Origin: Alphaproteobacteria bacterium
Lineage (GTDB): Bacteria; Pseudomonadota; Alphaproteobacteria; Sphingomonadales; Sphingomonadaceae
Length of the DNA: 58,891 nt
Assembly: GCA_030431875.1 (NCBI GenBank)
Contig: JAUIIG010000012.1
Coordinates: forward strand, 1-58,891
Reading direction: 5' to 3'
Part shown: one piece after another, positions 44,834 to 54,804 of the stretch
Position numbering within the stretch: position 1 is the stretch's first letter
Layout: each line of letters begins with the position of its first letter
The notes under the pieces: generated by a model
Databases searched by the model: none
The model's input: only the letters and a program-made list of their open reading frames with translations
What the model was told of the DNA's origin: nothing
Position numbers and translations under genes: made by a program

Positions 44834-46299
44834 CCCTCGCTTGTCTTCGGCCCCTTCGCCGTAGCCAAGCTTACCAGCCAGATCGCGAGCCATGCGGCCA
44901 CAAAGCCCGGGATGATCTCGTAGACGCCGGTGCTGTCGTTCAGACCCGTGGCAATCCACGCCATTACCGTAGCAGCGCCGACCACGAGGCCAGCAACAGC
45001 CCCCATGCCGGTCATCTTCTTCCAGGTCAGCGAGAGGATGATCAGCGGGCCGAAGGCTGCGCCGAAACCCGCCCAGGCATTGGACACCAGCGACAGGACC
45101 TTGCTGTCCGGGTCGCTGGCAAGGATGATGGCCGCCACGGCCACCAGCGCGGTGCTGATACGGCCAACGCGCACGGCCTCTGTCTCGGTCGCGTCCTTCT
45201 TCAGGAACAGGCGGTAGAAGTCCTCGGTCAGTGAGCTGGAGCTGACCAGCAACTGCGAACTGATGGTCGACATGATCGCTGCCAACAGCGCTGCCAGCAG
45301 GAAGCCCGTCACAAAAGGATGGAACAGCGTGTTGGCAAGCAGGATGAAGATCGTCTCCGGGTCTTCCAGCACGATGCCGGGGTTGCGCTCGACATAGGCG
45401 CGGCCGGCAAGGCCGATGCCCACGGCGCCGATCAGCGCGACGCCCATCCAGCTCATGCCGATGTTGCGCGCAGCTCTTACCCCGCCGTCACGAACCGCCA
45501 TGAATCGCACGATGATATGCGGCTGGCCGAAATAGCCGAGGCCCCAGGTCACGGCGGAGAGGAAGCCGATGAAAGTCAGTCCGCCGAACAGGCTGAGGAA
45601 ACCAGGATCGAGCGTGTCGAGCGTCTCGGTCATCTGCGACAGTCCGCCGCCGCCACCGCCGTAGAGGATCACCAGCGGCATCACGATCAGTGCCACCACC
45701 ATGATGCAGCCCTGCACGAAGTCGGTCAGGCTGACGGCGAGGAAGCCGCCAACCATGGTATAGGCGAGCACCACCAGCGCGGTGAGCAGGACGCCTGCCA
45801 TGTAGGGGCTGAATCCCATCACCTGCGAGTCGATGAAGGTCGTCTCGAAAAGCTTGCCGCCGCCCACGAGACCCGCCGCCGAATAGACTGCAAAGAACAC
45901 CACGATGATGATCGCAGACACCACGCGCAACGCCACGGCCTTGTCGGGAAAACGGTTGGCGAGGAATTCGGGGATCGTCAGCGAGTTGCCATAGTCGACC
46001 GTCTGCTGGCGCAGCCGCGGCGCGACCACCCACCAGTTGACCAGGGCACCGACAAACAGGCCAATACCGATCCACGCCTCTACAAGACCGCTAACGTACA
46101 AGGCGCCGGGCAAGCCCAGCAGCAGCCAGCCGGACATGTCACTGGCTCCGGCGGAGAGCGCCGCCACGGCCGGATGCAGGTTGCGGCCACCCAGCAGGTA
46201 GCCTTCGCTATCGGCGGTCGAACGCTTCCAGGCGAACAGCCCGATGGCGAGCATGAGGATGAAATAGAGGGCGAGTGCAATCAGTGTCGGTGTCTGCAT
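44830..46299 (-). CDS. putP: Sodium/proline symporter
   Basis: 489 residues with about 13 membrane helices, of the SSS family. SAGASDMSGWLLLGLPGALY is the PutP signature in helix 2, where sodium and proline bind. WGLGYFGQPHIIVRFMA and STISSQLLVSSSSLTEDF, including the helix-9 serines, are further matches. It imports proline with Na+, for nutrition or osmoprotection. ATG 46299 is chosen; ATG 46308 would add three residues. Its stop overlaps the stop of the convergent GNAT-nitrilase gene in a CTAG. No putA lies in the window. Confidence 0.92.
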   Translation of the reverse strand: MQTPTLIALALYFILMLAIGLFAWKRSTADSEGYLLGGRNLHPAVAALSAGASDMSGWLLLGLPGALYVSGLVEAWIGIGLFVGALVNWWVVAPRLRQQTVDYGNSLTIPEFLANRFPDKAVALRVVSAIIIVVFFAVYSAAGLVGGGKLFETTFIDSQVMGFSPYMAGVLLTALVVLAYTMVGGFLAVSLTDFVQGCIMVVALIVMPLVILYGGGGGGLSQMTETLDTLDPGFLSLFGGLTFIGFLSAVTWGLGYFGQPHIIVRFMAVRDGGVRAARNIGMSWMGVALIGAVGIGLAGRAYVERNPGIVLEDPETIFILLANTLFHPFVTGFLLAALLAAIMSTISSQLLVSSSSLTEDFYRLFLKKDATETEAVRVGRISTALVAVAAIILASDPDSKVLSLVSNAWAGFGAAFGPLIILSLTWKKMTGMGAVAGLVVGAATVMAWIATGLNDSTGVYEIIPGFVAAWLAIWLVSLATAKGPKTSEG

Positions 46300-46379
46300 G
46301 GGCTGCATGCATAACGGCCTGCGCCAGCAAGTCACCCGCTGCAGCCAAGTTAGCAGGGGTATTGCGTCGCAGTGGGTCG

Positions 46380-47630
46380 CTACGCAGGATTGTTGCGCCC
46401 ACGTGGGTGCAAGATTGCCTCGGCCTCGATCTCGACCCGGTCAAGGCCCAGTCCGATCACGCGGCCGGGGATGCGGCGCAGCACGGGGAAGCGATTGGCC
46501 AGTCGCACCGGCCAGAACGGCTTCTTGATCGGTTCAGTGCGATTGAGCAGGGGTTCAACCACGCGGTCCTGCGCGAAACGCTGGAACGCCTGCATCCGCG
46601 TGACCGCACGCCAACGGCTCTGCTGCACCTTGCCCAGCAACGGGTCCGGGTCGGCACCCGCCAGCAAGGCATCGACGAGGATGTTGGCCGCAGCCACGGC
46701 ATCCTGCACCGCGACATTGATGCCGACGCCGCCAATCGGGCTCATCGCGTGGGCAGCATCGCCGATCGCCAGCAGGCCTGGCTTGTGCCAGCAGGTAAGT
46801 CGGTCGAGCGCCACATCGAGCAACTTTACCTGGTCCCAGTCTGCCAGTTCGTGGATTACCTCGCGCAGTTCGGGCGCAAGCCCGCACAGGATCTCGCGGA
46901 AGGCATCCAACCCGCGCTCGCGCACCGCCGCAGCATCGCCCTTGCGCAGGATATAGGCACACTGGAAGTAGTCGCGTCGGTCGATGAAGATCAGGAACTT
47001 GCCCGCCTGCATGGTGCCAAAGGTCTCGCCGCCAAGCGCGGCAGGCTTGGACAGGCGAAACCAGAACACGTCCATCGGTGCGCCCAGAACCTCCAGCGGC
47101 AGTTCGGCTGCATCGCGCAGGACGGAGCGGCGTCCATCCGCAGCAATCACCAGGCGCGATGGCAAGACCTCGCCCGATGCCAGGCGGACGCCGGCAATGC
47201 GACCTTGCGCATCCGTATCCACGCCAGTCGCTTGGGTGGACATGCGCAGGGTGAAGCCCGCGCATTCCCTGCCCTTGCGGGCGAGGAAATCGAGCAGGTC
47301 CCACTGCGGCATCATGGCGATGAACGGCGCGGCAACCGGCAGTTTGCGGAAGCTGGCGATCTTGCAGTCACGCCCCGCGATCTTGAGGCCGATCTCGTCG
47401 ACCTGACTGTGCGGCAGCTCCAGCAACTCCTCCAGCCAGCCCAGCTGGTGGAACAGTTGCAAGGTGGAGGGGTGGACGGTGTCGCCACGAAAATCGCGCA
47501 GGAAATCGGCGTGTTTTTCCAGCACCGTCACCGGCACACCGGCCCGCGCCAGCAGCACGCCCGCCATCATGCCGGCGGGGCCGCCGCCAACTATTGTTAC
47601 GTCAGGGCAATTGTTCGTTGCCTGTGCCAT
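46380..47630 (-). CDS. Class A flavoprotein monooxygenase (UbiH-like)
   Basis: 416 residues. FAD motifs are in order: GxGxxG in VTIVGGGPAGMMAGVLLARAG, the DG motif in VIAADGRRSVLR and the GD motif in LLAIGDAAHAMSPIGGVGINVAVQDA. These are the marks of group A aromatic hydroxylases that use NAD(P)H and O2. The C-terminus is basic. The substrate is unknown; ubiquinone hydroxylation is possible but ubiH usually sits elsewhere. ATG 47630 is chosen; a GTG at 47660 would overlap the divergent antiporter start at 47655. Confidence 0.88.
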   Translation of the reverse strand: MAQATNNCPDVTIVGGGPAGMMAGVLLARAGVPVTVLEKHADFLRDFRGDTVHPSTLQLFHQLGWLEELLELPHSQVDEIGLKIAGRDCKIASFRKLPVAAPFIAMMPQWDLLDFLARKGRECAGFTLRMSTQATGVDTDAQGRIAGVRLASGEVLPSRLVIAADGRRSVLRDAAELPLEVLGAPMDVFWFRLSKPAALGGETFGTMQAGKFLIFIDRRDYFQCAYILRKGDAAAVRERGLDAFREILCGLAPELREVIHELADWDQVKLLDVALDRLTCWHKPGLLAIGDAAHAMSPIGGVGINVAVQDAVAAANILVDALLAGADPDPLLGKVQQSRWRAVTRMQAFQRFAQDRVVEPLLNRTEPIKKPFWPVRLANRFPVLRRIPGRVIGLGLDRVEIEAEAILHPRGRNNPA

Positions 47631-47654
47631 CGGCAGTGCCTTACACCAATTGCC

Positions 47655-49418
47655 ATGCACGGTGCAGAAGCCATTTCGCCAGTCATGTCAGATGCCTTGG
47701 TCATCCTCGGTGCCGCCGGGATCGTGATCCCGCTGTTCGCGCGCTTCCGGGTGACGCCGATCATCGGGTTCATCCTCGTCGGCCTGCTGGTCGGCCCCTA
47801 CGGCCTTGGCCGCATGGTGATGGAGTACGAATGGCTGACCCACGTCACCATCAGCGAGCCGGAGGGGCTGGAGCCTTTCGCCGAATTCGGCATCATCCTG
47901 CTGCTGTTCGCCATCGGGCTGGAGCTGAGCTTCAACCGCCTGTGGCAGTTGCGCAAACTGGTGTTCGGCCTCGGCGCGCTGGAACTGCTGGTGATCGGGA
48001 CGCTGCTGGCCGCCTTCCTGTCGATGATGGGCCAGTACTGGACCGGGGCCATGGCGCTCGGCCTCGCCCTCGCCTTCTCCTCCACCGCACTGGTGCTGCC
48101 GATTTCGGGCACCAATACGCCCGTGGGCCGCGCGGCGCTGTCGATGTTGCTGTTCGAAGACATCATGATCGTGCCGGTCATCTTCCTGCTGGGTGCCCTA
48201 GCCCCCTTCGCGGCGGAAGAAGGCCTGACCGGGCTGTTCGACACCCTGTGGCACGGCCTGATCGTGGTGGTAGTGATGATGGTCGCCGGCCGCCTGCTGC
48301 TACCCCGCCTGTTCGCGCAAGCCGCCCGCACCAAGAGCCCCGAGCTGTTCCTCGCCGCCAGCCTGCTGGTGGTGATCGGTGCCAGCCTCGCGACTGCCTT
48401 CGTGGGCCTATCGCCCATCGTCGGCGCGCTGATCGCAGGCCTGCTGATCGCCGAAACCGAATATCACACCGAAGTCGAAGGGATCATGGAGCCGTTCAAG
48501 GGGCTCGCCCTCGGCATCTTCCTGATCACGGTCGGCATGGGGATCGACCTCGCCGTGATCTGGGAACACCTGTGGCTGATCCTCGGCGCCGTCGTCGGTG
48601 TGCTGGTGCTGAAGGCCTTGGTCACCGGTATCCTGCTGCGCCTGATGGGCGCACGGCGCAGTACGGCAATCGAGACCGGCATCCTGATGGCCAGCCCTTC
48701 GGAGACGACGCTGATCGTGCTTGCCGCGGCGACAAGCGCCCTGCTAATCCAACCCGGCACGGCGCAATTCTGGCAGATCGTCACCGCCATCGGCCTGACG
48801 ATCACGCCGCTGCTGGCACTGTTGGGCCGCTCTGTCGCCCGGCGGATCGAGCCGGCACCCAGCATCGAGATGGGGGACAACCCCGATGATCCGCACGTCG
48901 TCATCGTCGGCTTCGGACGTGTCGGGAAACTGGTGGCGCAGATGCTCGACAAGCACGGCAAGGCCTATGTCGGCATTGATGCCGATGTTGGACTGATCGA
49001 CGAAGCGCGACGCGACGGCTACAACGTGCGCTTCGGCAACGCCATGCGGGCTGACGTGCTGGAAAAGCTGGGTATTGCCAATGCCCCGGCAGTGATCCTG
49101 ACGATGGACGAACACATCTCTGCCCAACGGCTGGTCCGCAAATTGCGCGACAGCCATCCCGACTTGCCGATTATCGCCCGTGCGCGTGACAGCGTGCACG
49201 CGGCAGAGCTTTACCGCGCAGGTGCCAGCACGGCGGTGCCTGAAACGCTGGAGAGCTCACTGCAACTCAGCGAGGCGGCCTTGGTCGACCTTGGCGTCGC
49301 CATGGGGCCGGTAATTGCCTCGATCCACGAAAAGCGCGACGAGTTCCGCGACCAGATCAAGGAACATGGCGCGCTGGAGCACAAGCCCAAGCTGCGCACC
49401 TCGACCGCCGAAGGCTGA
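47655..49418 (+). CDS. CPA2-family cation:proton antiporter with TrkA-N domain
   Basis: 587 residues. About 12-13 membrane helices fill the first 390 (GIILLLFAIGLELSFNRLW, LALAFSSTALVLP, GLSPIVGALIAGLLIAE). A cytosolic NAD-binding RCK/TrkA-N domain follows (VVIVGFGRVGKLVAQML, then YVGIDAD). This is the build of KefB/KefC and YbaL, which exchange K+ or Na+ for H+ and are gated by nucleotides or glutathione adducts. No KefF/KefG partner is adjacent, so YbaL-like is the safer label. ATG 47655 or ATG 47685 may be the start. The in-frame region further upstream is antisense to the monooxygenase gene. Confidence 0.9.
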   Translation: MHGAEAISPVMSDALVILGAAGIVIPLFARFRVTPIIGFILVGLLVGPYGLGRMVMEYEWLTHVTISEPEGLEPFAEFGIILLLFAIGLELSFNRLWQLRKLVFGLGALELLVIGTLLAAFLSMMGQYWTGAMALGLALAFSSTALVLPISGTNTPVGRAALSMLLFEDIMIVPVIFLLGALAPFAAEEGLTGLFDTLWHGLIVVVVMMVAGRLLLPRLFAQAARTKSPELFLAASLLVVIGASLATAFVGLSPIVGALIAGLLIAETEYHTEVEGIMEPFKGLALGIFLITVGMGIDLAVIWEHLWLILGAVVGVLVLKALVTGILLRLMGARRSTAIETGILMASPSETTLIVLAAATSALLIQPGTAQFWQIVTAIGLTITPLLALLGRSVARRIEPAPSIEMGDNPDDPHVVIVGFGRVGKLVAQMLDKHGKAYVGIDADVGLIDEARRDGYNVRFGNAMRADVLEKLGIANAPAVILTMDEHISAQRLVRKLRDSHPDLPIIARARDSVHAAELYRAGASTAVPETLESSLQLSEAALVDLGVAMGPVIASIHEKRDEFRDQIKEHGALEHKPKLRTSTAEG

Positions 49419-49422
49419 CTGC

Positions 49423-49872
49423 CTACTCGAATTGTTCGAGATAGGGTTGCAACAGCCGCGTTCCCGCATCCTGCCCGGGATAGGTGAAGTCGAACCACGT
49501 ATCGACAGCAATGGCTGCCACGAAAATGGCCGCCACCAGCGCCAGGAAGGCCCACGGCACGTGCCGGGCCCGGGCTTGCAGCTCCAATTGCTTCTTCACC
49601 GGCTTGGGCACCAGCCACCAGGCAAAGGCGAGCAGCGCCGGGATCAGGACGAGTTCCGCTCCGAGCGCGAGGAAGGGATTGATACCCGGTATCCATTCGA
49701 TAGGCGCCACACCGGTCAGCGCGGCGACGACGCCCAGCAGCTTTGGCACGATGCCGACTTCGCGTGAGCGCAGCGCCAGCCAGCTGACGTTCAAGGCCGT
49801 GCGAAATCCTCGCCAGGTCTTTTGCGCGAAACGCCGCAGGACAATCCTTGACCGGCGCCGCTTGCGCGGCAT
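49423..49872 (-). CDS. DUF1232/YkvA-like membrane protein
   Basis: 149 residues. A strongly basic N-terminus (PRKRRRSRIVLRR) precedes SREVGIVPKLLGVVAALTGVAPIEWIPGIN, which resembles the DUF1232 (YkvA) motif of a membrane hairpin with a conserved P-I-D/E-x-I/L-P. Further hydrophobic segments lie at about residues 65-90 and 108-124. The function of the family is unknown. Its ATG shares one base with the alaS stop (TGATG at 49874-49870), so it is translated as the second gene of an alaS operon. Confidence 0.75.
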   Translation of the reverse strand: MPRKRRRSRIVLRRFAQKTWRGFRTALNVSWLALRSREVGIVPKLLGVVAALTGVAPIEWIPGINPFLALGAELVLIPALLAFAWWLVPKPVKKQLELQARARHVPWAFLALVAAIFVAAIAVDTWFDFTYPGQDAGTRLLQPYLEQFE

Positions 49873-52523
49873 CAGGAGGCGATGACCTCTCGCACGGCCA
49901 CGAGCGCAGCATCAGCCTTGTCACCATCGGGACCGCCGCCCTGGGCCATGTCTGGACGGCCGCCGCCGCCCTTGCCGCCCAACGCCTCGACGCCGGCGCG
50001 CACGAGGTCAACCGCGCTCAGGCGATCGGTCAGGTCGTCGGTAACGGCAACCGCGAAGGCTGCCTTGCCATCGTTGACCGCACAGATTGCGGCAACGCCG
50101 GAGCCCATGCGTGCCTTGGCTTCGTCCAGCAGACCGCGCAGCTCCTTGGGGTTCATGCCCTGCAGCACCTGGCCGGAGAACTTGACGCCTGCCACCTCTT
50201 CGTCGGCCTGCGGCGCAGCACCGCCTCCGCCGCCAAGCGCCAGCGCCTTCTTCGCCTCGGCCAGTTCGCGTTCGAGCGCCTTGCGCTCATCGACGAGAGC
50301 GGCAACGCGGGCTTCGACTTCGTCGGGCACGGTCTTGAGCGTGGCAGCGACGGACTTGAGCGCTTCCTCGCGGCCTACCATCCATTCGCGCGCAGCTTCG
50401 CCGGTCAGCGCCTCGATGCGACGAACGCCGGACGACACCGCGCTCTCGCTGACGATGCGGAACAGGCCGATTTCGCCGGTCGCCTTGACGTGGGTGCCGC
50501 CGCACAGCTCAACCGAGTAGTTGCGACCGCCCTCGCCCTTGCGGCCCATCGACAGCACGCGCACTTCCTCGCCATACTTCTCGCCGAACAGCGCCAGCGC
50601 GCCGGCCTCGACGGCATCGTCGGGGCTCATAAGGCGGGTGACCGCCGGTTCGTTGGCGCGGATTTCAGCATTCACTTCGGCTTCGATCGCTGCGATCTCG
50701 TCAGGCGTCAGCGGCTTGGGATGCGAGAAGTCGAAGCGGAAACGGTCTTCCGCCACCAGCGAGCCCTTCTGCGTCACGTGCTCGCCCAGCTGGCCGCGCA
50801 GGGCGGCATGGACTAGATGCGTGGCGGAGTGGTTGGCGCGGATACGGTCGCGGCGTTCGGCGTCAACCTTGAGGCGGACCGTATCGCCGACCGTAATCGT
50901 GCCTGCCTGGACCTTGCCGCTATGCGCATGCAGGCGACCAAGCGGCTTGGAGGTCTCGCTCACCGAGATGGCCAGCCCTGCATCGGTGCTGATCGTGCCG
51001 GCATCGCCGGTCTGGCCACCGCTCTCACCGTAAAACGGGGTCTGGTTGGTCAGGACGGTTACCTCCTGCCCGGCATTGGCTGACTGGGCTTCCTTGCCAT
51101 CGACGACGAGCGCCACCACGCGGCCTTCGCCTTCCGTCGAGGTGTAGCCGGTGAACTCGGTCGCGCCTTCGCGTTCGGCGATGTCGAACCAGATCTCGCT
51201 GTCAGCCGACGCGCCGGAGCCCTTCCAGGCGGCACGTGCTGCAGCCTTCTGCTGCGCCATGGCAGCATCGAAGCCGTCCTTGTCCACGCCTATGCCGCGG
51301 CTACGCAGCGCGTCTTCGGTGAGATCGTAGGGGAAGCCGTAGGTGTCGTAGAGCTTGAAGGCGGTTTCGCCGGGCAAGCTGTCGCCTTCGCCGAGCGAAC
51401 CGGCCTCCTCGTCGAGCAGGCGCAGGCCTTTTTCCAGCGTCTGGCGGAAGCGGGTTTCCTCGCGCTCCAGCACTTCGGTGATCAGCGGCTGGGCGCGGCC
51501 AAGGTCCGGATAGGCCTGCCCCATCTCGCTCACCAGCGTGGGGACGAGGCGGTGCATCAGTGGCTGGTCGGCACCCAGCAGGTGCGCATGGCGCATGGCG
51601 CGGCGCATGATCCGGCGCAGGACGTAACCGCGACCCTCGTTCGACGGCAGCACGCCATCGGCGATCAGGAAGCTGGTGGAGCGCAGGTGGTCGGCTATCA
51701 CGCGGTGGCTGGCCAGTGCGTCTCCCTCGGCCTTGGCGCTCGCCAGTTCCTCGCTGGCAGCGATAATCGTGCGGAAGGTGTCCGTGTCGAAGACGTTGTG
51801 CACGCCCTGCATGACCGTGGAGATGCGCTCCAGCCCCATACCGGTGTCGATCGACGGGCGCGGCAGGTCGCCGGTGATCTCGTCGGCCGCCTGCACGTGC
51901 TGCATGAACACGAGGTTCCAGATCTCTACGAATCGGTCGCCGTCCTCCTCCGGCGATCCGGGAGGGCCACCTGCGATCTCGGGGCCATGGTCCCAGAAAA
52001 TCTCCGAGCACGGGCCGCAGGGACCATCCGAGCCCATGGCCCAGAAATTGTCCTTGGTGGCGATGCGGAAGATGCGATCTTCAGGCAGGCCGGCAATCTT
52101 CTTCCACAGGTCGAAGGCTTCGTCGTCGGTGTGGTAGACTGTGACCGAGAGACGATCCTTGTCGAGACCGAGATCGCGCGTGACCAGCGTCCAGGCCTGT
52201 TCGATCGCGCGTTCCTTGAAATAGTCGCCAAAGCTGAAGTTGCCGAGCATTTCGAAGAAGGTCAGGTGGCGCGCAGTATAGCCGACATTGTCGAGGTCGT
52301 TGTGCTTGCCCCCGGCGCGCACGCACTTCTGGCTGCTCACCGCGCGCGGCGCCGGGGCAGTCTCGACGCCGATGAAGACGTTCTTGAAGGGCACCATGCC
52401 CGCATTGACGAACATCAGCGTCGGATCGTTGTACGGCACCAGCGGGGCGGAGGGCACCACGAGGTGATCGTTGGCCGCGAAGAAATCGAGGAAGGCGCGG
52501 CGGATATCGTTGGTCGAAGTCAT
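49872..52523 (-). CDS. alaS: Alanyl-tRNA synthetase
   Basis: 883 residues, full length for AlaS. The class II catalytic core begins with [13 protein letters not shown] and contains NAGMVPFKN and the active-site stretch [18 protein letters not shown]. The editing domain carries its zinc ligands in HSATH and CGGTHV. A glycine-rich C-Ala linker (ALGGGGGA) and the DHHA1 domain close the protein ([15 protein letters not shown]). It charges tRNA-Ala and clears Ser and Gly errors. ATG 52523 gives the usual N-terminus. Neighbourhood of recA and alaS is typical for the class, here with a methyltransferase gene between them. Confidence 0.98.
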   Translation of the reverse strand: MTSTNDIRRAFLDFFAANDHLVVPSAPLVPYNDPTLMFVNAGMVPFKNVFIGVETAPAPRAVSSQKCVRAGGKHNDLDNVGYTARHLTFFEMLGNFSFGDYFKERAIEQAWTLVTRDLGLDKDRLSVTVYHTDDEAFDLWKKIAGLPEDRIFRIATKDNFWAMGSDGPCGPCSEIFWDHGPEIAGGPPGSPEEDGDRFVEIWNLVFMQHVQAADEITGDLPRPSIDTGMGLERISTVMQGVHNVFDTDTFRTIIAASEELASAKAEGDALASHRVIADHLRSTSFLIADGVLPSNEGRGYVLRRIMRRAMRHAHLLGADQPLMHRLVPTLVSEMGQAYPDLGRAQPLITEVLEREETRFRQTLEKGLRLLDEEAGSLGEGDSLPGETAFKLYDTYGFPYDLTEDALRSRGIGVDKDGFDAAMAQQKAAARAAWKGSGASADSEIWFDIAEREGATEFTGYTSTEGEGRVVALVVDGKEAQSANAGQEVTVLTNQTPFYGESGGQTGDAGTISTDAGLAISVSETSKPLGRLHAHSGKVQAGTITVGDTVRLKVDAERRDRIRANHSATHLVHAALRGQLGEHVTQKGSLVAEDRFRFDFSHPKPLTPDEIAAIEAEVNAEIRANEPAVTRLMSPDDAVEAGALALFGEKYGEEVRVLSMGRKGEGGRNYSVELCGGTHVKATGEIGLFRIVSESAVSSGVRRIEALTGEAAREWMVGREEALKSVAATLKTVPDEVEARVAALVDERKALERELAEAKKALALGGGGGAAPQADEEVAGVKFSGQVLQGMNPKELRGLLDEAKARMGSGVAAICAVNDGKAAFAVAVTDDLTDRLSAVDLVRAGVEALGGKGGGGRPDMAQGGGPDGDKADAALVAVREVIAS

Positions 52524-52573
52524 GGCAGGCGAATTAGGGTGCCTTGGTCTATCCGGCAAGCCGCCTTGCGCGG

Positions 52574-53401
52574 CTATGCCACCTTGGTCGCAGAAACGAT
52601 CCATGCGGCTGCCGGAAGTGAGACGATTCCTTCGTGGCAATTGCGCGATGCAAGTTCGCGAATCCGGTCGAAGAAGCGGCCGCGGGCGCCCTCGTCCATT
52701 TCCGCCGCCACGCGGGCGGCCGGCCCGATAACCGAGAAGTAGCTGAGCGCTTCCTCGACAGGATCGTCACCCGCTCCAGCAATCATGGGGAAGTCGAAGC
52801 TTTCGAAACGGATGTTCTCCCACCCCCCGGCGCGCAGGATGGGAATGACGCGGTCTTGGTCGGCAAAGGCGAACGGACCCGGTGCGTCAGGATCAGCCGG
52901 AGGCGGCACTGCGGGCAACAGGCGCATGACCTCGGTAAAGAAGGGATTTTCCGGCACCGCGCGGAAACACGAGAACAGCAGGCTGGCAGGCGAGGCTGCC
53001 TGCTCGGACAAGTTGGCGAAGGCTGCGGGCGGATCATCGAAGAACATCACCCCGTGGCGCGAGACGAGTAGGTCTGCCCGATTCCCGTCGGTGGCCTTCC
53101 ATTGCGCGGCATCGGCCAGTTCAAACGACAGGTTCGCAAGGTGCGCGCCGCGCTCGCGCGCAGCCTCGACCAGTTGCGGCGATACATCGACGCCGGTGAC
53201 GGTGATCTCGGGCCGACCACGAGCGAGTGCGAGTGACAGTTCGCCTGCGCCGCAGCCGATATCGAGGACCTTGCCGAACGAGAAGTCGCGGGTGCGCTGG
53301 AGCAGGCGTTCGGTCAGGTGCGAGAAGCTGCGGTCCGTGCGACGCCATTCGGCGGCCCAGGTTTCCCCGCTCTTGCCCTGCCATTCGCTCTTGTCGACCA
53401 T
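52574..53401 (-). CDS. SAM-dependent methyltransferase (class I)
   Basis: 275 residues from ATG 53401, which has AAGGAG at good spacing; a longer in-frame extension lacks conservation. The SAM site is [19 protein letters not shown], the acidic loop [14 protein letters not shown], and motif IV lies in [14 protein letters not shown]. It resembles UbiE/COQ5-type or small-molecule methyltransferases found beside recA in sphingomonads. No substrate can be inferred. It separates recA from alaS and is cotranscribed in direction with both, though an inverted repeat lies between it and recA. Confidence 0.85.
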   Translation of the reverse strand: MVDKSEWQGKSGETWAAEWRRTDRSFSHLTERLLQRTRDFSFGKVLDIGCGAGELSLALARGRPEITVTGVDVSPQLVEAARERGAHLANLSFELADAAQWKATDGNRADLLVSRHGVMFFDDPPAAFANLSEQAASPASLLFSCFRAVPENPFFTEVMRLLPAVPPPADPDAPGPFAFADQDRVIPILRAGGWENIRFESFDFPMIAGAGDDPVEEALSYFSVIGPAARVAAEMDEGARGRFFDRIRELASRNCHEGIVSLPAAAWIVSATKVA

Positions 53402-53468
53402 GCATCGTTCTCCTTGCGCGGCGCTTATCGCGAGCTTTTGCATTAGACAATTGGCCAAATGCGAAGAA

Positions 53469-53507
53469 GCCGGCGGTGGCGGTCGCTTCCTGACCGCCGT
53501 CGCCGGC
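53469..53507 (-). terminator. Long inverted repeat after recA, probable terminator
   Basis: Two 16-base arms (53469-53484 and 53492-53507) match at 14 of 16 positions around a seven-base loop. Read on the minus strand, the stem is followed by TTCTTCGC. It lies about 75 bp after the recA stop and before the methyltransferase start. Confidence 0.6.
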
Positions 53508-53518
53508 TCCGGTTTCGC

Positions 53519-53572
53519 AAGGTGTTACAGGTGTGACAGTGTCCTGGAGGGAAATGTCACGCCCTGCACCTT
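53519..53572 (-). other. Bulged hairpin directly after the recA stop
   Basis: AAGGTG (53519-53524) pairs with CACCTT (53567-53572), and GTGACA (53533-53538) with TGTCAC (53555-53560). A CAGG/CCTG pair lies between them with small bulges. The structure starts nine bases after the recA stop on the minus strand and may protect the mRNA 3' end or help termination. Confidence 0.35.
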
Positions 53573-53580
53573 CTTGAGGA

Positions 53581-54648
53581 TCAGTCTTCCGGTTCCGCGT
53601 CCGGGCCGGTCATCATCTCCTCGGCGACTTCGTCGGTTTTGCCGCGGATCGCAGCCTCCAACTTGTCGCAAACTTCGGGGTTTTCCTTCAGGAACTGCTT
53701 GGCGTTCTCGCGACCCTGGCCGATGCGGATGGAGTCGTAGCTGAACCACGATCCGCTCTTCTCGACCACGCCGGCCTTCACGCCGAGATCGAGGATCTCG
53801 CCGATCTTGGAAATGCCTTCGCCATACATGATGTCGAATTCGACCTGCTTGAACGGCGGGGCGACCTTGTTCTTCACCACCTTCACGCGGGTGGAGTTGC
53901 CGATCACCTCGTCACGATCCTTGATCTGGCCGGTGCGACGAATGTCGAGGCGGACCGAAGCGTAGAACTTGAGCGCGTTGCCGCCCGTGGTCGTCTCCGG
54001 ATTGCCGTACATCACGCCGATCTTCATGCGCAGCTGGTTGATGAAGATCACCATGCACTTCGAACGGTTGATCGAGCCGGTGAGCTTGCGCAGCGACTGC
54101 GACATCAGGCGCGCCTGCAGGCCGACGTGGCTGTCGCCCATCTCGCCTTCGATTTCGGCACGCGGCACCAGGGCAGCGACCGAGTCCACCACCAGCACGT
54201 CAATCGCGTTGGACCGCACCAGGGTATCGGTGATCTCGAGCGCCTGCTCGCCGGTATCCGGCTGCGAGATAATCAGTTCGTCGATGTCGACGCCCAGCTT
54301 CTTGGCATAGACCGGATCGAGCGCGTGTTCGGCGTCGATGAAGGCAACCGTTCCGCCGGCCTTCTGCGCTTCTGCCAGCACGTGCAGCGCCAGCGTGGTC
54401 TTGCCCGAGCTTTCCGGACCGTAGACTTCGATGACGCGGCCTTTCGGCAGGCCGCCAATGCCGAGCGCGATATCGAGGCCGAGCGAACCGGTGGAAATCG
54501 ATTCCACGTTCATCGCTTCCTTCGAGCCCAGCTTCATCGCCGAGCCCTTGCCGAATGCGCGATCAATCTGCGCGAGGGCTGCATCGAGCGCCTTCTGACG
54601 GTCCACGTTGGATTCCTTTTCAACCAATTTCAGATTTGCACCTGCCAT
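53581..54648 (-). CDS. recA: Recombinase RecA
   Basis: 355 residues. Walker A is GPESSGKT at residues 77-84, Walker B is [10 protein letters not shown] and the DNA-binding loop region includes [17 protein letters not shown]. The N-terminal polymerisation helix and acidic C-terminal tail (GPDAEPED) are normal. RecA forms filaments on single-stranded DNA, drives homologous pairing and triggers LexA self-cleavage. ATG 54648 has GGAGG at seven bases. A good promoter and an SOS box lie upstream. Confidence 0.99.
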   Translation of the reverse strand: MAGANLKLVEKESNVDRQKALDAALAQIDRAFGKGSAMKLGSKEAMNVESISTGSLGLDIALGIGGLPKGRVIEVYGPESSGKTTLALHVLAEAQKAGGTVAFIDAEHALDPVYAKKLGVDIDELIISQPDTGEQALEITDTLVRSNAIDVLVVDSVAALVPRAEIEGEMGDSHVGLQARLMSQSLRKLTGSINRSKCMVIFINQLRMKIGVMYGNPETTTGGNALKFYASVRLDIRRTGQIKDRDEVIGNSTRVKVVKNKVAPPFKQVEFDIMYGEGISKIGEILDLGVKAGVVEKSGSWFSYDSIRIGQGRENAKQFLKENPEVCDKLEAAIRGKTDEVAEEMMTGPDAEPED

Positions 54649-54701
54649 GACATGGCCTCCGTCAGTTCGCTAGGGTTGGTTTCAACTCTTCAACGACTGC
54701 G

Positions 54702-54730
54702 GTTGTACCCACTTTGTTCCGCGAGAACAA
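54702..54730 (-). promoter_or_regulatory. recA promoter
   Basis: On the minus strand TTGTTC (54730-54725) and TACAAC (54707-54702) are separated by exactly 17 bp. Transcription would start near 54695, leaving a leader of about 47 bases. The -35 hexamer lies inside the SOS box, so a bound LexA would block RNA polymerase. Confidence 0.65.
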
Positions 54731-54739
54731 GAGTGGAAC
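54725..54739 (-). promoter_or_regulatory. LexA SOS box of recA
   Basis: GTTC-CACTCTT-GTTC on the minus strand is an exact match to the direct-repeat GTTC-N7-GTTC operator used by alphaproteobacterial LexA. It lies 77 bp upstream of the recA start and overlaps the -35 hexamer. Confidence 0.85.
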
Positions 54740-54804
54740 GGAATTTTGTGTCGGATTGGCAGTTTTCCGCGGTTCTGCGCGACCTAACTGCCTGTTCCAA
54801 GGTG

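Noticed and set aside
46275-47654. A 460-codon N-terminal extension of the CPA2 antiporter
   Set aside because: This part is antisense to the flavoprotein monooxygenase gene; the antiporter family begins at about 47655-47685.
54716-54728. GTTC-N5-GAAC palindrome near recA as a LexA site
   Set aside because: The spacing does not fit LexA sites I know; the overlapping direct repeat GTTC-N7-GTTC fits the alphaproteobacterial type exactly.
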